Source of the DNA: Solihabitans fulvus
GTDB taxonomy: Bacteria > Actinomycetota > Actinomycetes > Mycobacteriales > Pseudonocardiaceae
Direction: 5' to 3'
DNA: 64,000 nucleotides
Assembly: GCF_008386585.1 (NCBI RefSeq)
Contig: NZ_VUOB01000085.1
Span: forward strand, 49,503-113,502
In this document: one piece after another, positions 57,193 to 64,000 of the stretch
Layout: each line of letters opens with the position of its first letter
Numbering within the stretch: position 1 is the first letter of the stretch
The notes under the pieces: generated by a model
The model's database searches: none
Seen by the model: the letters and a program-made list of their open reading frames with translations, nothing else
What the model was told of the DNA's origin: nothing
Made by a program: the position numbers and the translations under genes

Positions 57193-57855
57193 TCACTGAG
57201 GTCGTCGGTCCTGCAAACCCGGCCCACCCACGAACGCCACGATCTCGGCTAACCCAGGGTCGTACCCAGCCGTCGTATCGACCTCGATCGAGGGAGCATC
57301 CAGCCGAACCCGATCAAAAGCGTTGTGCGCCAACGCATGCGCCGCAACATCGTCCACCGCGGGATCCGCATGCGCCCGCCGCAACGGATTGTCCTTGCCC
57401 CGCCGCACCTTTCGCGCGAGCGCAACGTCCGCGTCGACCACGCAGTGCACCACTCGAACCTCCGCCAACCCCAACAGCGGAGCCAGCCTCGGTCGCCACA
57501 CCCGATCCTGGAACGCCGCCTCCGCCACGGTCGTCACACCGGCCCGCAGCAACAACTCAAGCGTCGCAAAGAAGGTCGGCAACGTGCGCATGGTCAGCTC
57601 GTCGGCCGGCCCCGGCACGAACCCGGCGGGCGCGGCGTGCACCATGCCTTCCTTGATCTCGTCCCGGCAGATCGCCGGACACCCCACGGCCCGCGCGATC
57701 GCGTGCGCGAGCGTGGTTTTGCCCGCTCCCGCAGGCCCGCTGACGACGATGAGCGTTGGCAGGGAAGTCGCCGGAATCTTCGCTACTGGGGCAACACGCC
57801 AACCGCGCCGCGCACGACCTGCGCCCAGGTGAGCCGGCCGAACAGGTAGTGGCAC
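57193..57855 (-). CDS. P-loop kinase-like ATPase with unclear start
   Basis: The core (about 190 residues) begins LPTLIVVSGPAGAGKTTLAHAI, a Walker A P-loop typical of AAA_33/zeta-type small kinases. Walker-B-like and sensor regions follow (VHCVVDADVALARKVRRGKDN; VEVDTTAGYD). No ATG, GTG or TTG lies just before the P-loop. GTG at 57,855 gives the coordinates here and an unlikely 93-bp overlap into the gene upstream. CTG at 57,762 would place the P-loop normally and is my preferred alternative. It follows the immunity candidate on the same strand; whether it belongs to the toxin locus is unknown. Confidence 0.7.
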   Translation of the reverse strand: MPLPVRPAHLGAGRARRGWRVAPVAKIPATSLPTLIVVSGPAGAGKTTLAHAIARAVGCPAICRDEIKEGMVHAAPAGFVPGPADELTMRTLPTFFATLELLLRAGVTTVAEAAFQDRVWRPRLAPLLGLAEVRVVHCVVDADVALARKVRRGKDNPLRRAHADPAVDDVAAHALAHNAFDRVRLDAPSIEVDTTAGYDPGLAEIVAFVGGPGLQDRRPQ

Positions 57856-58058
57856 GCCACATGCTCGCTGCTGAACCTGGCCCAGTCGTACCGGTTGCCC
57901 TGCTCCCGCCAGAACACCTCCCAGCCGGGTTGCCCGTCCTCCCCGCTGTCCTCGCTGCGCAGCACGCACCACGCGTTGTCCGCCTCCGCGCCGACGGACA
58001 CCACCTCGGACGGCACGCCGACGGCCCGCAGCCAGTCCAGAATCGACTCCAGGTTCAA
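57783..58058 (-). CDS. Candidate immunity protein of the TNT toxin
   Basis: The 91-residue protein is predicted to start at TTG 58,058, which overlaps the toxin stop codon (TTGA) and is preceded by GGAGGAAG inside the toxin gene. It begins LNLESILDWLRAVGV and has a compact alpha/beta sequence with aromatic residues (WEVFWREQGNRYDWARF, CHYLFGRL). In mycobacteria, the TNT toxin of CpnT is neutralised by an antitoxin (IFT) encoded directly downstream; position, size and coupling match that arrangement. Sequence similarity to IFT was not tested here. A longer frame beginning at 58,169 lies inside the toxin gene and is rejected. Confidence 0.75.
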   Translation of the reverse strand: MNLESILDWLRAVGVPSEVVSVGAEADNAWCVLRSEDSGEDGQPGWEVFWREQGNRYDWARFSSEHVACHYLFGRLTWAQVVRGAVGVLPQ

Positions 58059-60967
58059 CGGACTTCCTCCAGGTAACCGAGGCCGACGAGGTCGGCCACC
58101 GGATAGGTCGCGCGATACCGAACCCCGCCGCCGGACTGGCCGAACCAGTCCGTCGACAGCGTCCGCCACACGGGCAACGGGCGGAGCACGCGATAGCTCC
58201 GATAGCCCGCATCCAACAGGGCAGGCGGCAGGGATCGGCGGCCGAAGGGAGTGCCGGTGTCGGCAAGGACCCGACCCTCCGGCGTGCCGAACCGGTCCAG
58301 CACGGTCTCTGCCGCGAGCACCACGGGTTCCCCCGCCTCGCAGCCGCCCTCGGGGAACAACTCTCCCGGCGGCCAGGCGTACTCGGCAGGCGAACCCGAC
58401 TCCTGGTCGGCCGCGCGAACCAGGAACCGGCGGTCCCAGTCCCGCTCGTGTTCACCGGCCAACGAGTCGTAACCCTCAGCCAGGGCAACGACTTCGGGCG
58501 CATCGGCGCGCAGGCCGGGCGACGGGGGAGGCGTGAACTGGCCGGACCGCGCCGCGAGCAGCGCGTCCTTGTCGTGCACGAGACCGGATTCCGGGTGGTC
58601 CTGCGGCGGATAGCGCAGCCCGGCCGCGTAGTCCAGCTCGACAGGAGGTGGCGGAAGCTGCCGCGCCGGACGGCTGGTCGGCACGGGCAGATGGCCGATG
58701 GGGAACAGGTGCACCAGGAACAGCGCGATCGGCTCGGGCTCGTGCACGGCCGGCCTCGGCTGGTGTTGCGCGACGGGATACAGCGGCGCATCGGAAGTCG
58801 GCTGCACCGAGGACACCGCGCCTTGCCCCAGCGGATGTTGGCCGGCAGACACCGCCGGTCCGGCGCCTGGTCCGCCTGCGATGGTGAGTGGTCCGGTCTG
58901 AGGTTCGTCGGGCTGCGGTGCGTCACCAGGTTGGCCGGTTTGGGAGCCGGCGGGTTGTGGTGCGGCACCAGGTTGACCGGCCTGAGGCCCGGCTGGTTGT
59001 GGTGTGCCGGTGGGTTGTCCGGTGCGGGGGTCGATGGGTTGTTGCGCTGCGCCGGGTTGGCCGATCTGGGATCCGGCAGGTTGCGGTGTGCCGCCTGGCT
59101 TTGCTGCGCGAGAGTCGCCGGGTTGTGGTGCGGCACCGGGTTGTCCGGTGCGGGTGTCGCCTGGGCGGGGCGTGCCGGTGCGCGGGTCGGTGGATTGCGC
59201 TGCGGAGCCCGCCTGGCCGCCGCGTGCGCCGGCCGGTTGCTGGGTGGCACCGGACTGCCCGGCTCGGGCGTCGCCGGTTTGTGGCGTGCTGCCGACCTGT
59301 TGCCCCGCCTTGGCACCGGTGGGCTGCGGCGCGGCATTCGTCGGCTGTTGGGTCGACGGCTGTTGCGCCACCGGCTGCGGCGGCGCGAACTGCGAACCGC
59401 CGAGGGCGGACGGCGCGGGCGAGGCCGGTGCTCCTGCACTGATGCCCGGACCGCCGATGCCCGGACCGCTGATGCCGGGGCCGCCAAAGCCTGCTCCGCC
59501 GAAGCTTCCTCCGCCGAAGCCGGGCGAGCCCGAAGAGAAGGCGGACGACCCTGCGGACGGCTGCTGCGCGCCGCCCCACCCTGCGGACGACGCGGCCGAG
59601 TCGAGCAGGGGCCGGGCGATCGGGGGCGCGTCCAGCACTCCGGCAGCCGAGGAGGCGTGCACGATGTCTTGGACATGGCCGCCGGGATCCGGCACCTGGG
59701 CGGGCCACGCGGGCGCGGCGGCCGGCTGTCCGATCGCGATCGGGCCGGTGTGTGTTTCCGGGTCCCCTCCGCCGTGCCAGCCGCCGTGCTGCGACGGTGG
59801 ACCGGCCGGCGGCTGGTCGGTGGAACCTTGTGATTGCCCAACAACATTGTCCACCGCCGAACCAGCGGCGCCGGTCGCCTGGTCGAGCACGTGATGGCCC
59901 TCGGCGACGACGTTGGTCACCGGGGCGAGCGGGTCCAACGAGTGCTGTCCGTGGTGGCCGTGCGGACCTTCGCCGGCAGGACCGCCGCCCACCAGACCCG
60001 CACCCGTGTCGGTCACCTCGCCAACCACACCCGCGCCCGTGTCCGCGACGGCGTTGGTCACGCCGACTCCGGCACCGAGCGCTGTGCCGGCCAACGAACC
60101 GACCTCGCCAAGGAGGCCACCACCCGCAGAGCCTCCGCCGGCATGGCCGCCACCGGCGTGGCCCCCGCCGGCATGACCTCCGCCAGCGTGGCCTCCGCCG
60201 AGGAGGTCGCCACCCGGGAGTCCGCCGCCAGCCGGGGCACTACCGATATGACCGCCGCCGAGAAGACCGCCGCCGAGGTCGCCGCCCAGGAGGCCGCCGC
60301 CCGCTGGAGCACCGCTGACAAGGCCGCCGCCGGTAGGAGCGCCGCCGAGGAGGTCGCCACCCAGGAGACCGCCGCCTGCCGGAGCGCTGCCGGCGAGATG
60401 ACCACCGAGCAGGCCGCCGTGGGGTTGCGCGTGTGGGTCGACGGGGGGCTGCGCGGTTGACACGTCGCTGCCGCTGTCCAGTCGCACGGAATCGACCAAC
60501 GTGTCGTGCACGTGCGCGACGTTCGCCGACGCCCCGCGCACGACGGTGTCCAGGCCGAGCAGCGCGGTGGGGTGGCCGGCGCCGGCCGCCTGCTGCGCGG
60601 CGTCGTTCTGCTTGGCCAGGCTGACCAGGTGCCGGACTATGGCGACCTTGGCGGCACCGACCTGCTGGGCGGCGTGGTCGAGGCGGTCGGCGGCGTCCGT
60701 GCAGCCCTTGGCCGCGGCGCTCAGGTGGCCGTCCGCCGAGACGAACGTGTCCCAGTGCTGTTTCGCCGCGTCGCCTGCGCTGCCGTGCACCGCGTCCAGG
60801 GCCTTGCCCGCGGTCCGGTCGGCGTCCGACGCCAGGCCGCTGACCTTCTCACCCGCGGTGCGCCATGCGGTCGCGGACGCGCGCAGCTTGTCCTCGTCCG
60901 CCTGCGGCCAGTGCACCCCGGCCTTGGCCGCGAGGTCGGTGAGCTCGGGGGGTAGCTCGATGCCCAT
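58055..60967 (-). CDS. CpnT-like polymorphic toxin with C-terminal TNT (NAD+ glycohydrolase) domain
   Basis: The 970-residue protein has three parts. N-terminal ~190 residues: helical type VII domain starting MGIELPPELTDLAAKAG with WPQADEDKLRASATAW, as in CpnT-like proteins. Middle (~195-800): Gly-rich GGGLLGG units, then Gly/Pro/Gln repeats (for example GAAPQPAG, GTPQPAG). C-terminal ~120 residues: TNT domain with AEYAWPPGEL, LDRFG (R892), GTPFGRRSLPP, YRVLRPLPVW and WFGQSGGGVRY (Q944 equivalent to the catalytic Gln of the mycobacterial toxin). TNT hydrolyses NAD+ and kills target cells. It is preceded by WXG and YbaB-like genes and followed by the immunity candidate, giving a complete toxin operon. 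Confidence 0.9.
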   Translation of the reverse strand: MGIELPPELTDLAAKAGVHWPQADEDKLRASATAWRTAGEKVSGLASDADRTAGKALDAVHGSAGDAAKQHWDTFVSADGHLSAAAKGCTDAADRLDHAAQQVGAAKVAIVRHLVSLAKQNDAAQQAAGAGHPTALLGLDTVVRGASANVAHVHDTLVDSVRLDSGSDVSTAQPPVDPHAQPHGGLLGGHLAGSAPAGGGLLGGDLLGGAPTGGGLVSGAPAGGGLLGGDLGGGLLGGGHIGSAPAGGGLPGGDLLGGGHAGGGHAGGGHAGGGHAGGGSAGGGLLGEVGSLAGTALGAGVGVTNAVADTGAGVVGEVTDTGAGLVGGGPAGEGPHGHHGQHSLDPLAPVTNVVAEGHHVLDQATGAAGSAVDNVVGQSQGSTDQPPAGPPSQHGGWHGGGDPETHTGPIAIGQPAAAPAWPAQVPDPGGHVQDIVHASSAAGVLDAPPIARPLLDSAASSAGWGGAQQPSAGSSAFSSGSPGFGGGSFGGAGFGGPGISGPGIGGPGISAGAPASPAPSALGGSQFAPPQPVAQQPSTQQPTNAAPQPTGAKAGQQVGSTPQTGDARAGQSGATQQPAGARGGQAGSAAQSTDPRTGTPRPGDTRTGQPGAAPQPGDSRAAKPGGTPQPAGSQIGQPGAAQQPIDPRTGQPTGTPQPAGPQAGQPGAAPQPAGSQTGQPGDAPQPDEPQTGPLTIAGGPGAGPAVSAGQHPLGQGAVSSVQPTSDAPLYPVAQHQPRPAVHEPEPIALFLVHLFPIGHLPVPTSRPARQLPPPPVELDYAAGLRYPPQDHPESGLVHDKDALLAARSGQFTPPPSPGLRADAPEVVALAEGYDSLAGEHERDWDRRFLVRAADQESGSPAEYAWPPGELFPEGGCEAGEPVVLAAETVLDRFGTPEGRVLADTGTPFGRRSLPPALLDAGYRSYRVLRPLPVWRTLSTDWFGQSGGGVRYRATYPVADLVGLGYLEEVR

Positions 60968-60974
60968 CGCGTTC

Positions 60975-61295
60975 TCAGCCTTCGTTCGGCCGCAGCGCGG
61001 CGGCGTTGTCCTCGTCGACCTGCCGGTAGGTCTCGGCCGTCGCGGCGAACCGCTGGCCGACGTCGCCGAGCCCGTCGGACAGGCCACCCACCCGGCCAAG
61101 GGTCTCGGTGGCGGCCCGCACGTGGCTGGCGGCGAAGCTGCGGCCGACGGCGTCGCTGCCCCAGCAGTCGCCTGCCTGCTCCAACGCGCGGCGCAGCTCG
61201 CCGGTGATGTCGCCTGCGCGGCTCGCGAGGCCGGTGAACTCCCCGGCGTGCTCGGCGAGCCGTTGATGGTCGCTGCGGAAGCCGTCAGCGGTCAC
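60975..61295 (-). CDS. WXG100/ESX-1 secretion-associated protein (DUF2580-like)
   Basis: The 106-residue helical protein has the turn motif CWGSDAVGRSFAASHVRA (W45, G46, D48), which marks ESX-secretion-associated proteins with W-G-x-D. It ends DNAAALRPNEG. It is probably the small partner secreted with the TNT toxin, whose start lies seven bases downstream. GTG start at 61,295 with GGGAGGG nearby; it overlaps the upstream YbaB-like gene by eleven bases. Confidence 0.85.
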   Translation of the reverse strand: MTADGFRSDHQRLAEHAGEFTGLASRAGDITGELRRALEQAGDCWGSDAVGRSFAASHVRAATETLGRVGGLSDGLGDVGQRFAATAETYRQVDEDNAAALRPNEG

Positions 61296-61752
61296 GTCGC
61301 CCTCCCTGGTGCAGCCAGCTCTCGACTTCCTCGAAGTTCTCCTCGGCGACGGCCTCCGCGCGCCGGGCCACCGCCGCCACCGGCTGCTGCCCGATCTCTT
61401 CCGGCCGCAGGTCGGCGCGCCCGCCGAGCACGGCGGCCGGGTCGGCGTCGGCTGGCAGCACCGCGCCGATGACCTGGTTGGCGCGTTCCGCTGCCGTTGC
61501 TGCGGCCACGGCGGTCGTCCGGACGACCAGCTCGGCCAGCTCCGCGGGCCGGTGCCGCTGGTAGGCGGTCTCGTGCAGGACCAGCCCGGTCAGCGTGCCC
61601 TGCGCGCCGACGGTCGCGGTGACCAGGCCGTCCGCGCTGGTCGCCGACGCGGTGATGGACGCGAGCGTGCGCTGCACGGCGGCCAGTTGCTCGCGGCCTC
61701 GGCGGTAGTCCGCGAGCAGCTCGTCCACCTGCGCCTGGTGATCGGTCGGCAC
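61285..61752 (-). CDS. YbaB/EbfC-family protein of the toxin operon
   Basis: The 155-residue protein has a long N-terminal coiled helix (DELLADYRRGREQLAAVQRTL), then the beta-hairpin segment SADGLVTATVGAQGTLTGLVL and further helices. These match the YbaB fold, as in the protein at 1141-1716. It starts the TNT toxin operon, which supports a general pairing of YbaB-like and WXG genes in this genome. The GTG at 61,752 follows GGAGG; a longer frame to 61,905 is low-complexity. Confidence 0.75.
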   Translation of the reverse strand: MPTDHQAQVDELLADYRRGREQLAAVQRTLASITASATSADGLVTATVGAQGTLTGLVLHETAYQRHRPAELAELVVRTTAVAAATAAERANQVIGAVLPADADPAAVLGGRADLRPEEIGQQPVAAVARRAEAVAEENFEEVESWLHQGGRRDR

Positions 61753-61892
61753 GGGCGCCTCCGGTCCTGCTGGTAGCCAGGCAAGGTCGTCGTTGGGTGC
61801 TTCGACGCGGCGGGACCCGCGGCGGTTCCCGCTCGTTCGGCGAATCGCGACACATCTTCGACCGAACGGCCTGCCGATGCCAGTATCGGTTG

Positions 61893-62333
61893 GTGACAAT
61901 CGCATTCGAGGATCTCACCGAGGGGCTCGTGGTGCCGCTCGGTGAAGTGAAGATCGACCGCGAGGACATGCTCGAGTTCGCGCGCAGGTTCGATCCGCAG
62001 GCCTATCATCTCGACGAGGAGGCCGGCCGCCGTTCGGTGTTCGGCGGACTCAGCGCCTCCGGCTGGTTCACCGCGTCGCTGTGGATGCGGGCCTACGTCG
62101 ACCATCTCATCGGGGACTCCACCGCGCAGGGTTCGCCGGGCGGCCGCGAGCTGTCCTGGCTCGCCCCGGTCTTCCCCGGCGACGTGCTGCGCTGCGAGGT
62201 GACGGTGGTCGGCGCGAGACGCTCGAAGAGCCGGCCCGGCCTCGGCATCGTCGAGCTGTCCGGCACGGCGAACCGGGGCGACGAGTGCGTGCTGCGGTTC
62301 ACCTTCGCCGGGCTGTTCGGCTGCCGCGAGTAA
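61893..62333 (+). CDS. MaoC-like hot-dog protein (R-specific enoyl hydratase-like)
   Basis: The 146-residue hot-dog protein shows the hydratase-2 pattern: FARRFDPQAYHLDEEAGRRSVFGGLSASGWFTASL, where D and H in D-P-Q-x-Y-H are the catalytic pair, then GRELSWLAPVFPGDVLRCEVTV. MaoC-like proteins hydrate enoyl-CoAs or act as dehydratase subunits. GTG start at 61,893, divergent from the YbaB-like gene. The last codons begin a five-unit tandem repeat. Confidence 0.88.
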   Translation: MTIAFEDLTEGLVVPLGEVKIDREDMLEFARRFDPQAYHLDEEAGRRSVFGGLSASGWFTASLWMRAYVDHLIGDSTAQGSPGGRELSWLAPVFPGDVLRCEVTVVGARRSKSRPGLGIVELSGTANRGDECVLRFTFAGLFGCRE

Positions 62334-62390
62334 ACCGCCGGGAGTAAGCCGCCGGGAGTGACTGCCGGGAGTGAACTGCCGGGAGTGAGG
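62322..62390. repeat. Five 13-14-bp tandem repeats at a gene 3' end
   Basis: Units such as CTGCCGGGAGTGAA run from 62,322 to 62,390 (62,322-62,335; 62,336-62,349; 62,350-62,362; 62,363-62,376; 62,377-62,390). The first encodes the last residues and stop of the MaoC-like gene, so the array grew from the gene's 3' end. Confidence 0.8.
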
Positions 62391-62423
62391 CGTGCGATTG
62401 GGGCGGGTGACCGAGTTGGGTCG

Positions 62424-62467
62424 CCGCGCGTGGAAAGTGGCTTTGGTGGGCCATTTTCCACGCGCGG
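62424..62467. terminator. Bidirectional terminator, 17-bp stem
   Basis: CCGCGCGTGGAAAGTGG pairs with CCATTTTCCACGCGCGG (one G-T wobble, 10-base loop) between the convergent MaoC-like gene and the inositol-monophosphatase-family gene. The T-rich arm helps termination in the plus direction. Confidence 0.85.
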
Positions 62468-62488
62468 CGGAGTCAGTAGGTCAGTGAG

Positions 62489-63271
62489 TCAGTGGGACAG
62501 CAGGCCTAGGACCGCGTCGTGCAGGTGGTTGTTGGAGGACAGCGCCGAGCCTCGGTCGTAGCGGGGCACGCCGGTCAGGTCGCTGAACCGGCCGCCCGCC
62601 TCCTCGACCAGCACCTGCATCGCGGCCACGTCCCACGGGTTCACGATCGCCTCGGCGGCGACGTCGATCGCGCCCTCGGCGACCAGGCAGTGCTGCCAGA
62701 AGTCGCCGAACGCCCTGGTCTCCCAGCAGGCGTCGGCCAACGCCAGGTACGCGGCGCGCGAGTGGTGCTCCACCCACGAGCCGAGGTGCGTGGTGGACAG
62801 GTAGGCGTCGGCGAGGTCGGTCACCCCGGACACGGAGATGCGGCGCGGCTCGGCGCCGGCTTCGCTGGCCCAGGCGCCCTGGCCGGCCGCGGCCCACCAG
62901 CGCCGGCCGAGCGCGGGGGCACTCGCCACCCCCACGACCGGCACGCCGTCCGCGACGAGCGCGATCAATGTCGCCCAGACGGGTGTCCCTCGCAGAAAAT
63001 TCTTCGTTCCGTCGATCGGGTCAATCACCCAGGTTCTGCCCTCGGCGACCGTGCCGCCGCGTTCCTCGCCCGCCACGGCGTCCTCGGGACGCTGTTCCGC
63101 CAATGTCACCCGAATGGCGTCCTCGACGGCGACATCCGCGTCCGTAACGGGCGTTCGATCCGGCTTTCGCTCCACTTTCAGGTCGAGCGACCGGAATCGC
63201 GCGAGCGTGGTGAGGTCCGCGGCGTCGGCCAGTCGCAAGGCCAATGTGAGATCGGATCCAAAGATTGACAC
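62489..63271 (-). CDS. Inositol monophosphatase family enzyme, HisN (histidinol-phosphatase)-like
   Basis: The 260-residue phosphatase has the family's metal sites: GEERGG (~70), WVIDPIDGTKNFLRG (~83-97, the D-P-I-D-G-T motif) and NPWDVAAMQVLVEEAGG (~215). Actinobacterial HisN and inositol phosphatases share this fold; the sequence fits HisN, which finishes histidine synthesis by removing phosphate from histidinol phosphate. The GTG at 63,271 starts SIFGSDLTLALRLAD. It is divergent from the response regulator, with 33 bases between starts. Confidence 0.85.
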   Translation of the reverse strand: MSIFGSDLTLALRLADAADLTTLARFRSLDLKVERKPDRTPVTDADVAVEDAIRVTLAEQRPEDAVAGEERGGTVAEGRTWVIDPIDGTKNFLRGTPVWATLIALVADGVPVVGVASAPALGRRWWAAAGQGAWASEAGAEPRRISVSGVTDLADAYLSTTHLGSWVEHHSRAAYLALADACWETRAFGDFWQHCLVAEGAIDVAAEAIVNPWDVAAMQVLVEEAGGRFSDLTGVPRYDRGSALSSNNHLHDAVLGLLSH

Positions 63272-63304
63272 AGCGTGGATGCTCCCACGACTAGGGTCTC
63301 CCGG

Positions 63305-63979
63305 GTGAGCGTGGTGCTGTTGGCCGAAGACGATCCGGCAATCGCAGATCCCCTGTCCAGAGCGTTGCAGCGTGAGGGTTACGCCGTGCACGTCGTTGGC
63401 GACGGGCCGCAGGCATTGGAGGCCGCCACCGCAGGCGGAATCGACCTGCTGGTGCTCGACCTCGGCCTGCCCGGCATGGACGGCCTCGAGGTGTGTCGCC
63501 GCCTGCGGGCCGGCGGCCGGGGCGTCCCGGTGCTCATGCTGACCGCCCGTGCCGACGAGGTCGACTTCGTCGTCGGCCTCGACGCGGGCGCCGACGACTA
63601 CGTGGCCAAGCCGTTTCGGCTTGCCGAGCTGATGGCGCGCATCCGCGCCCTGCTGCGGCGGCGGGCACCTGGCACACTTGAGGTCAACGGCGTGCGGATG
63701 GACCTGGCCGCCAGGCGAGTCACGGTGGACGGTCGCGAGGTGCAACTCGCCAACAAGGAGTTCGAGTTGCTTCGTGTGCTGATCCAGCGCGCCGGCCAGG
63801 TCGTGAACCGGGAGGAGATCCTCTCCGAGGTGTGGAACGACCCAGAGTTGAAGAGCAGCAAGACATTGGACATGCACATGTCCTGGTTGCGCCGCAAACT
63901 CGGTGACGGCACCCTGCGGTCGGCGGAGCGGCGGATCGCCACTGTGCGAGGCGTTGGATTCCGCTTCAACGCTGACTAA
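63305..63979 (+). CDS. OmpR/PhoB-type response regulator
   Basis: The 224-residue regulator has an N-terminal receiver domain: acidic pair EDD (8-10), phosphoacceptor D52 in LVLDLGLPGMDG, Thr in VLMLTARADE and the Lys of DDYVAKPF (~102). It is joined to a C-terminal winged helix (~125-224; LANKEFELLRVLIQRAGQVV, SSKTLDMHMSWLRRKLG, RRIATVRGVGFRF). The cognate sensor kinase is probably just beyond the window, since the gene ends 21 bases before the edge. GTG start at 63,305. Targets unknown. Confidence 0.92.
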   Translation: MSVVLLAEDDPAIADPLSRALQREGYAVHVVGDGPQALEAATAGGIDLLVLDLGLPGMDGLEVCRRLRAGGRGVPVLMLTARADEVDFVVGLDAGADDYVAKPFRLAELMARIRALLRRRAPGTLEVNGVRMDLAARRVTVDGREVQLANKEFELLRVLIQRAGQVVNREEILSEVWNDPELKSSKTLDMHMSWLRRKLGDGTLRSAERRIATVRGVGFRFNAD

Positions 63980-64000
63980 GAGCTCCTAACACAATGACTG

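Noticed and set aside
58059..58169. Longer version of the immunity candidate starting at 58,169
   Set aside because: The added 37 residues lie wholly inside the toxin gene and are low-complexity; TTG 58,058 has a ribosome site and stop-start overlap.
62322..62390. Second CRISPR-like array
   Set aside because: 13-14-bp units without spacers, derived from the end of a gene.

Overview
The window looks like chromosome of a high-GC actinomycete, most probably of the order Pseudonocardiales (Saccharothrix, Actinosynnema, Lentzea or Amycolatopsis type). Supporting this: strong GC bias in third positions, many GTG starts, ATGA/GTGA translational coupling, an XRE/DUF5753 regulator with DUF397 partners, PPE/EspG/DUF3558 and WXG-type substrates of type VII secretion, an F420-type luciferase-like oxidoreductase, and the actinobacterial acyl-CoA carboxylase set (AccA3, AccD, AccE). 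No rRNA, tRNA, CRISPR array, transposase or integrase was seen. The genus assignment is an inference.

Layout. 0.4-4.1 kb: a small secreted protein, then a compact type VII-related operon (YbaB-like protein, small WXG-like protein, long WXG protein, membrane protein) and a small HTH protein. 4.2-6.4 kb: DUF397-DUF397-XRE operon and two small coupled genes. 6.5-9.1 kb: VOC protein, LpdA-type flavoprotein, gamma-glutamylcyclotransferase-like protein. 9.2-12.4 kb: second type VII module (DUF3558 lipoprotein, PE-like, PPE-like, EspG). 12.4-21.3 kb: acetyltransferase, an FtsX-type ABC exporter with two ATPases, HAD/DUF1707 pair, AccA3, an exported protein. 21.4-42 kb: biosynthetic gene cluster. 42.5-55.2 kb: thioesterase, dicarboxylate symporter, Maf, PadR/MFS efflux pair, esterase, AccE-AccD, BirA, PH-domain protein, HMG-CoA lyase, acetyltransferase, CbiZ. 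55.2-64 kb: 2OG-Fe(II) oxygenase, PAP2-like protein, P-loop kinase, a CpnT-like NAD-glycohydrolase (TNT) toxin with a small immunity candidate and two type VII helper genes, a MaoC-like protein, an inositol-monophosphatase-family enzyme and an OmpR-type response regulator cut off from any kinase by the window edge.

The standout is an eight-gene minus-strand operon from 39,818 down to 23,427. It encodes an iterative, PUFA-synthase/heterocyst-glycolipid-like megasynthase split over three proteins: AT-ACP; [FabL-like enoyl reductase]-KS-CLF-KR-DH; and KR plus a degenerate DH. Two cytochromes P450 of different classes follow, then a complete bacterial-type acetyl-CoA carboxylase (AccDA fusion, AccB, AccC). 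A divergent acyl-CoA ligase/ArsR pair lies at its 3' end, and an F420-type oxidoreductase, an HxlR regulator and a thioesterase lie at its 5' side. The working model is that the dedicated carboxylase makes malonyl-CoA, AT-ACP loads it, the megasynthase builds a largely reduced acyl chain, and the P450s oxidise it. The N-terminal SDR domain carries the Y-x6-K spacing of FabI/FabL enoyl reductases instead of the Y-x3-K of ketoreductases, which would supply the enoyl reduction that the cluster otherwise lacks.

The cluster sits between housekeeping genes (lpdA and accA3 on one side; maf, accE, accD and birA on the other) that lie close together in mycobacteria, so it appears to have been inserted into a conserved core neighbourhood. 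The cell would then have two separate carboxylase systems within 35 kb: the general one and the cluster's own.
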